Of a stretch of 9,921 nt of DNA, positions 8,094-9,921 are shown piece by piece. A program made the position numbers and the translations under genes. Under the pieces are notes generated by a model. The model made no database searches and had not been told where the DNA came from. It saw nothing but the letters and a program-made list of their open reading frames with translations. Position 1 is the first letter of the stretch. Every line of letters starts with the position of its first letter. This DNA is from Desulfotignum sp. (GTDB taxonomy: Bacteria > Desulfobacterota > Desulfobacteria > Desulfobacterales > Desulfobacteraceae): the NCBI GenBank assembly GCA_021737445.1, contig JAIPDY010000114.1:1-9921 (forward strand), written 5' to 3'.

Positions 8094-8596
8094 TATGGTT
8101 TTCTCCCTTGTTTGAATTTTTCAGGATCTCTGACACACACCACCGGTACCTTAGCGTGACGGAACACTTTTTCAGCAGTGCTGCCGAACAAAACCCGTGA
8201 CAGGTTTCCCCGGCCCTTGTTGGCAATGACAATAACATCAACATCTTCCGCATCCGCTGTTTTCAGGATACAGTCATAGGGAATGCCGGTATCCACCATC
8301 AGTTGCATCTTTGATTTGTCTTCAAAAAAATGTTCTTTTGCCAGCTGTTTCAACTGGATCATCCGGTCTTTTTTCCAGTTATCCACATGATCCTCCACGC
8401 CCAGCATCACTGGTCCCACTGACGGAAAATATCCCGCTGCCATTTTGATGCCGCTGATATCCCGCTGGTTGATGACGTTCAGCACAACAATCTGCATGTC
8501 AGGTGCAGAGGCCAGTTCAGCCGCATAGGACAATACCATCGTGGAGTACTCTGAAAAATCGACGCATGCCAGAATTTTATTTATTTTTCGATTCAT
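8093..8596 (-). CDS. Universal stress protein, UspA family (first of tandem pair)
   Basis: 167-residue Usp-fold protein beginning MNRKINKILACVDFSEYS with the conserved Asp13. The C-terminal nucleotide-binding motif is present but the first glycine is alanine: A125-NK-G128-x9-G138-S139, followed by TAEKVFRHAKVPVVCVR. This keeps most phosphate-loop contacts, so ATP binding is possible but less certain than for its neighbour. A longer loop with GYFPSVGPVMLGVEDHVDNW (55-74) sets it apart from the downstream copy. Start supported by GAGGAG eight bases before the ATG, within the 28-bp gap to the CBS gene. Its stop overlaps the next Usp start by one base. Confidence 0.92.
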   Translation of the reverse strand: MNRKINKILACVDFSEYSTMVLSYAAELASAPDMQIVVLNVINQRDISGIKMAAGYFPSVGPVMLGVEDHVDNWKKDRMIQLKQLAKEHFFEDKSKMQLMVDTGIPYDCILKTADAEDVDVIVIANKGRGNLSRVLFGSTAEKVFRHAKVPVVCVRDPEKFKQGRKP

Positions 8597-8624
8597 GGCT
8601 TATCTCCTCAATATCCCTGAATTG

Positions 8625-9302
8625 TTAAAAAATCTTTCGGTATCCCCGGCCAAGGTCGGCAGCATAATACAATTGCCCGATTTCGCTGAATGTCTCCACC
8701 AGGTCGGCAAATCCTTCCGGATCAATATCGAATGTGTGAAAATACACCTTTCTGTATCCATCTTCGATATCATCGTAAGATGTCATGATACTGCAGAGAC
8801 GTCCGTTTTTTTTGCGGATCATGTCCGTGAATTTTTTAATGAGCCCGGGCCTGTCCTGAAGCCTGGAAGCAAAAATCTGGCCTTTGGTGGATACCCCGGT
8901 GAAAGAAACGAAACACCGGAAAATATCGCTCTTGGTGATAATTCCTGCCATATCTCCTGCATGGTTCATTACCGGCATGCCGGAAATGCCTTTTCTCAGC
9001 ATGGTGGCGGCTGCCTCATCTGCGGTATGGTCAGAACGAATGGTGATGACAGGTGTTGACATCACCGTGCCGACTTTGACCGAATCCAGGAGTGCCGGCA
9101 GTTCGAACCGGTCCAGTGTGCTGGCCTCAGACGGCATGGCCTTTTTGAGATCACCATCGGTGATGATGCCGGCCAGCATGTCATCTTTAAGCACCGGGAG
9201 CATGGAAATTACCCGGGTTCGGAACTGTTTTGCCGCATCATTCAACGATTCATCATGGTTGATAGTGATCACAGGTTTGCTCATCCATTCTTTTATCAGC
9301 AT
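8625..9302 (-). CDS. CBS-CBS-ACT domain protein, AcuB-like
   Basis: 225 residues with two CBS repeats (about 1-58, ending GIITDGDLKKA; about 77-131, ending GIITKSDIFR) that form a Bateman module binding adenine nucleotides such as AMP, ATP or SAM, followed by an ACT-like domain (about 141-212) starting GQIFASRLQDRPGLIKKF with the DRPG turn (150-153). Domain order and length match Bacillus AcuB (about 214 residues), a protein of the acuABC acetoin/acetate locus. No enzymatic motif is seen; it is probably a sensor or regulator. It is the first gene after the sigma-54 promoter, with GGAGGT (9308-9313) five bases before its ATG. The operon neighbour with a GNAT domain makes an AcuB-like partnership plausible, but that is inference. 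Confidence 0.88.
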   Translation of the reverse strand: MLIKEWMSKPVITINHDESLNDAAKQFRTRVISMLPVLKDDMLAGIITDGDLKKAMPSEASTLDRFELPALLDSVKVGTVMSTPVITIRSDHTADEAAATMLRKGISGMPVMNHAGDMAGIITKSDIFRCFVSFTGVSTKGQIFASRLQDRPGLIKKFTDMIRKKNGRLCSIMTSYDDIEDGYRKVYFHTFDIDPEGFADLVETFSEIGQLYYAADLGRGYRKIF

Positions 9303-9356
9303 GGGTTACCTCCATTTGTCATTTGTGTTGCATGAAATCTGCACAGTTTTTTTCTG

Positions 9357-9369
9357 CAGTTGACAACTG
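9357..9369. repeat. 6-1-6 inverted repeat at the predicted transcription start
   Basis: CAGTTG-A-CAACTG, a perfect inverted repeat with a one-base centre, lies one base from the neighbouring 14-bp palindrome and spans the predicted start site. Both dyads share the outer arms CAG...CTG. A DNA-binding protein site is possible; as RNA only part of it would be transcribed, so a hairpin is unlikely. Confidence 0.45.
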
Positions 9370-9370
9370 A

Positions 9371-9384
9371 ACAGCAATTGCTGT
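9371..9384. repeat. 14-bp perfect palindrome over the -12 element
   Basis: ACAGCAATTGCTGT is a perfect dyad covering the -12 TTGC and the spacer of the sigma-54 promoter. It could be a repressor or auxiliary regulator site, or a by-product of the promoter sequence being partly self-complementary. Confidence 0.5.
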
Positions 9385-9388
9385 GCCA
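9373..9388 (-). promoter_or_regulatory. Sigma-54 (-24/-12) promoter of the CBS-Usp-Usp-synthetase operon
   Basis: On the minus strand TGGCACA-GCAA-TTGCT, matching the sigma-54 consensus TGGCACG-N4-TTGCW at all but one position, with the GG (9386-9387) and GC (9374-9375) pairs ten bases apart as required. The predicted start of transcription is near 9362, giving a ~60-base leader to the CBS ATG at 9302. An AT-rich stretch (about 9394-9450) lies upstream and could allow the bend an activator needs, though no exact IHF consensus was found. A sigma-54 activator gene ends 125 bp further upstream, which strengthens the call. Confidence 0.8.
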
Positions 9389-9513
9389 CTGATAATATTT
9401 TTTTTAACCTGCTTATTTTACGGTTTATTTTGATTTGGATGAGAAAAAAAAGAAAGGGCCTGAGATCGGGGTCATCATGTTTTTTTGCAGGGTGTGAAAA
9501 AACCTGACACAGA

Positions 9514-9921
9514 TCAATCTGAAATCTGCGTTTTCATTCTGATATTATGTTTTTCAATTTTTGCATGAAGGGTCGGCCGTGACATGCCCAGCAGTTTCGC
9601 CGCCTGGGTGCGGTTGCCATCGGTTGATTTCAGTGCTTCTGAAATAACGATGCCTGATACGATATCCATAAAATCATCAAACCGGTATGGATCGCGTTCC
9701 TTGATCATCATTTTTCGAACCCACTGCCGGATGATATCCAGATCGAGCGTCTGGGTGTTTTCCCCGTTGACCGGCGGGTTTATGATATGTGTCAGGTCGG
9801 TAACACCAATGGGTGCCCCACGGTTGAAAATCAACGCTTTCTGGAGCAGATTGGCCAGTTCCCGGACATTTCCAGGCCAGTCATAATCATGCAGATGTGT
9901 CATTGCCTCATCCTGAATGCC
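9514..9921 (-). CDS. Sigma-54-dependent transcriptional activator, C-terminal part (5' end outside window)
   Basis: The frame is open to the right edge, so only the last 135 residues are present; the ATG at 9903 is internal. It begins GIQDEAMTHLHDYDWPGNVREL, the conserved WPGNVREL element at the end of the AAA+ sigma-54-interaction domain, followed by LLQKALIFNRG. The last ~40 residues (NRTQAAKLLGMSRPTLHAKIEKHNI) form a Fis-type helix-turn-helix that binds enhancer sites. It acts as a bacterial enhancer-binding protein driving sigma-54 RNA polymerase; the N-terminal sensory or receiver domain is not visible, so NtrC-type response regulator status is an inference from the histidine kinase in the same gene set. 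It lies 211 bp upstream of, and on the same strand as, the operon with the -24/-12 promoter, its likely target. No clear intrinsic terminator follows it. Confidence 0.92.
   Translation of the reverse strand, partial: GIQDEAMTHLHDYDWPGNVRELANLLQKALIFNRGAPIGVTDLTHIINPPVNGENTQTLDLDIIRQWVRKMMIKERDPYRFDDFMDIVSGIVISEALKSTDGNRTQAAKLLGMSRPTLHAKIEKHNIRMKTQISD

Noticed and set aside
9335..9360. Hairpin CTGCA...TGCAG in the operon 5' leader as a riboswitch
   Set aside because: Only five base pairs with an A-rich loop; no known riboswitch features in a ~60-base leader.
9360..9396. TTGACA (9360-9365) and GATAAT (9391-9396) as a plus-strand sigma-70 promoter
   Set aside because: Spacing is 25 bases instead of about 17, and it would point into the antisense of the activator.
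9442..9513. Intrinsic terminator after the activator gene
   Set aside because: A T-rich tract exists on the minus strand (about 9443-9455), but the preceding bases form no stable GC-rich stem; only 4-bp pairings were found.

Overview
The window looks like part of a chromosome from a Gram-negative, anaerobic-type Desulfobacterota (a Desulfobacter/Desulfotignum-like sulfate reducer is my best guess). This rests on the style of the proteins: an outer-membrane barrel with a signal peptide, a histidine kinase with an AHSIRNPLTSVKMRL H-box, an 894-residue ADP-forming acyl-CoA synthetase/GNAT fusion, and NtrC-type sigma-54 regulation. No rRNA, tRNA, insertion sequence, CRISPR array or phage gene is visible. 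Coding density is high and gene arrangement is orderly on both strands.

Left third (2-3286, plus strand): a tight three-gene export-type cassette. It holds the C-terminal ~400 residues of an FtsX/MacB-like ABC permease (start lies left of the window), its LolD/MacB-like ATPase, and an outer-membrane beta-barrel protein. It meets the next operon tail to tail: the two stop codons overlap in the four bases TTAA at 3283-3286.

Right two thirds (3283-9921, minus strand, read right to left): the C-terminus of a sigma-54-dependent activator (runs off the right edge), a 211-bp regulatory gap, then AcuB-like CBS-CBS-ACT protein, UspA, UspA, acyl-CoA synthetase (ADP-forming)/GNAT fusion, and a membrane histidine kinase. 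The gap carries a near-consensus -24/-12 sigma-54 promoter (TGGCACA-GCAA-TTGCT, 9373-9388) pointing into the CBS gene, with two adjacent perfect dyads around the -12 element and predicted start site.

Inferred logic: the activator and the kinase bracket the operon and may form one two-component system that switches on the sigma-54 promoter. The operon product set pairs an AcuB-like adenylate/ACT sensor with a Pat-like protein acetyltransferase fused to an acyl-CoA synthetase, plus two nucleotide-binding-type universal stress proteins. That resembles, with different parts, the Bacillus acuABC control of acetyl-CoA synthetase, and suggests an acetyl-CoA/energy-status control module. A 13-codon leader ORF with a consensus Shine-Dalgarno overlaps the synthetase start codon and was not expected.
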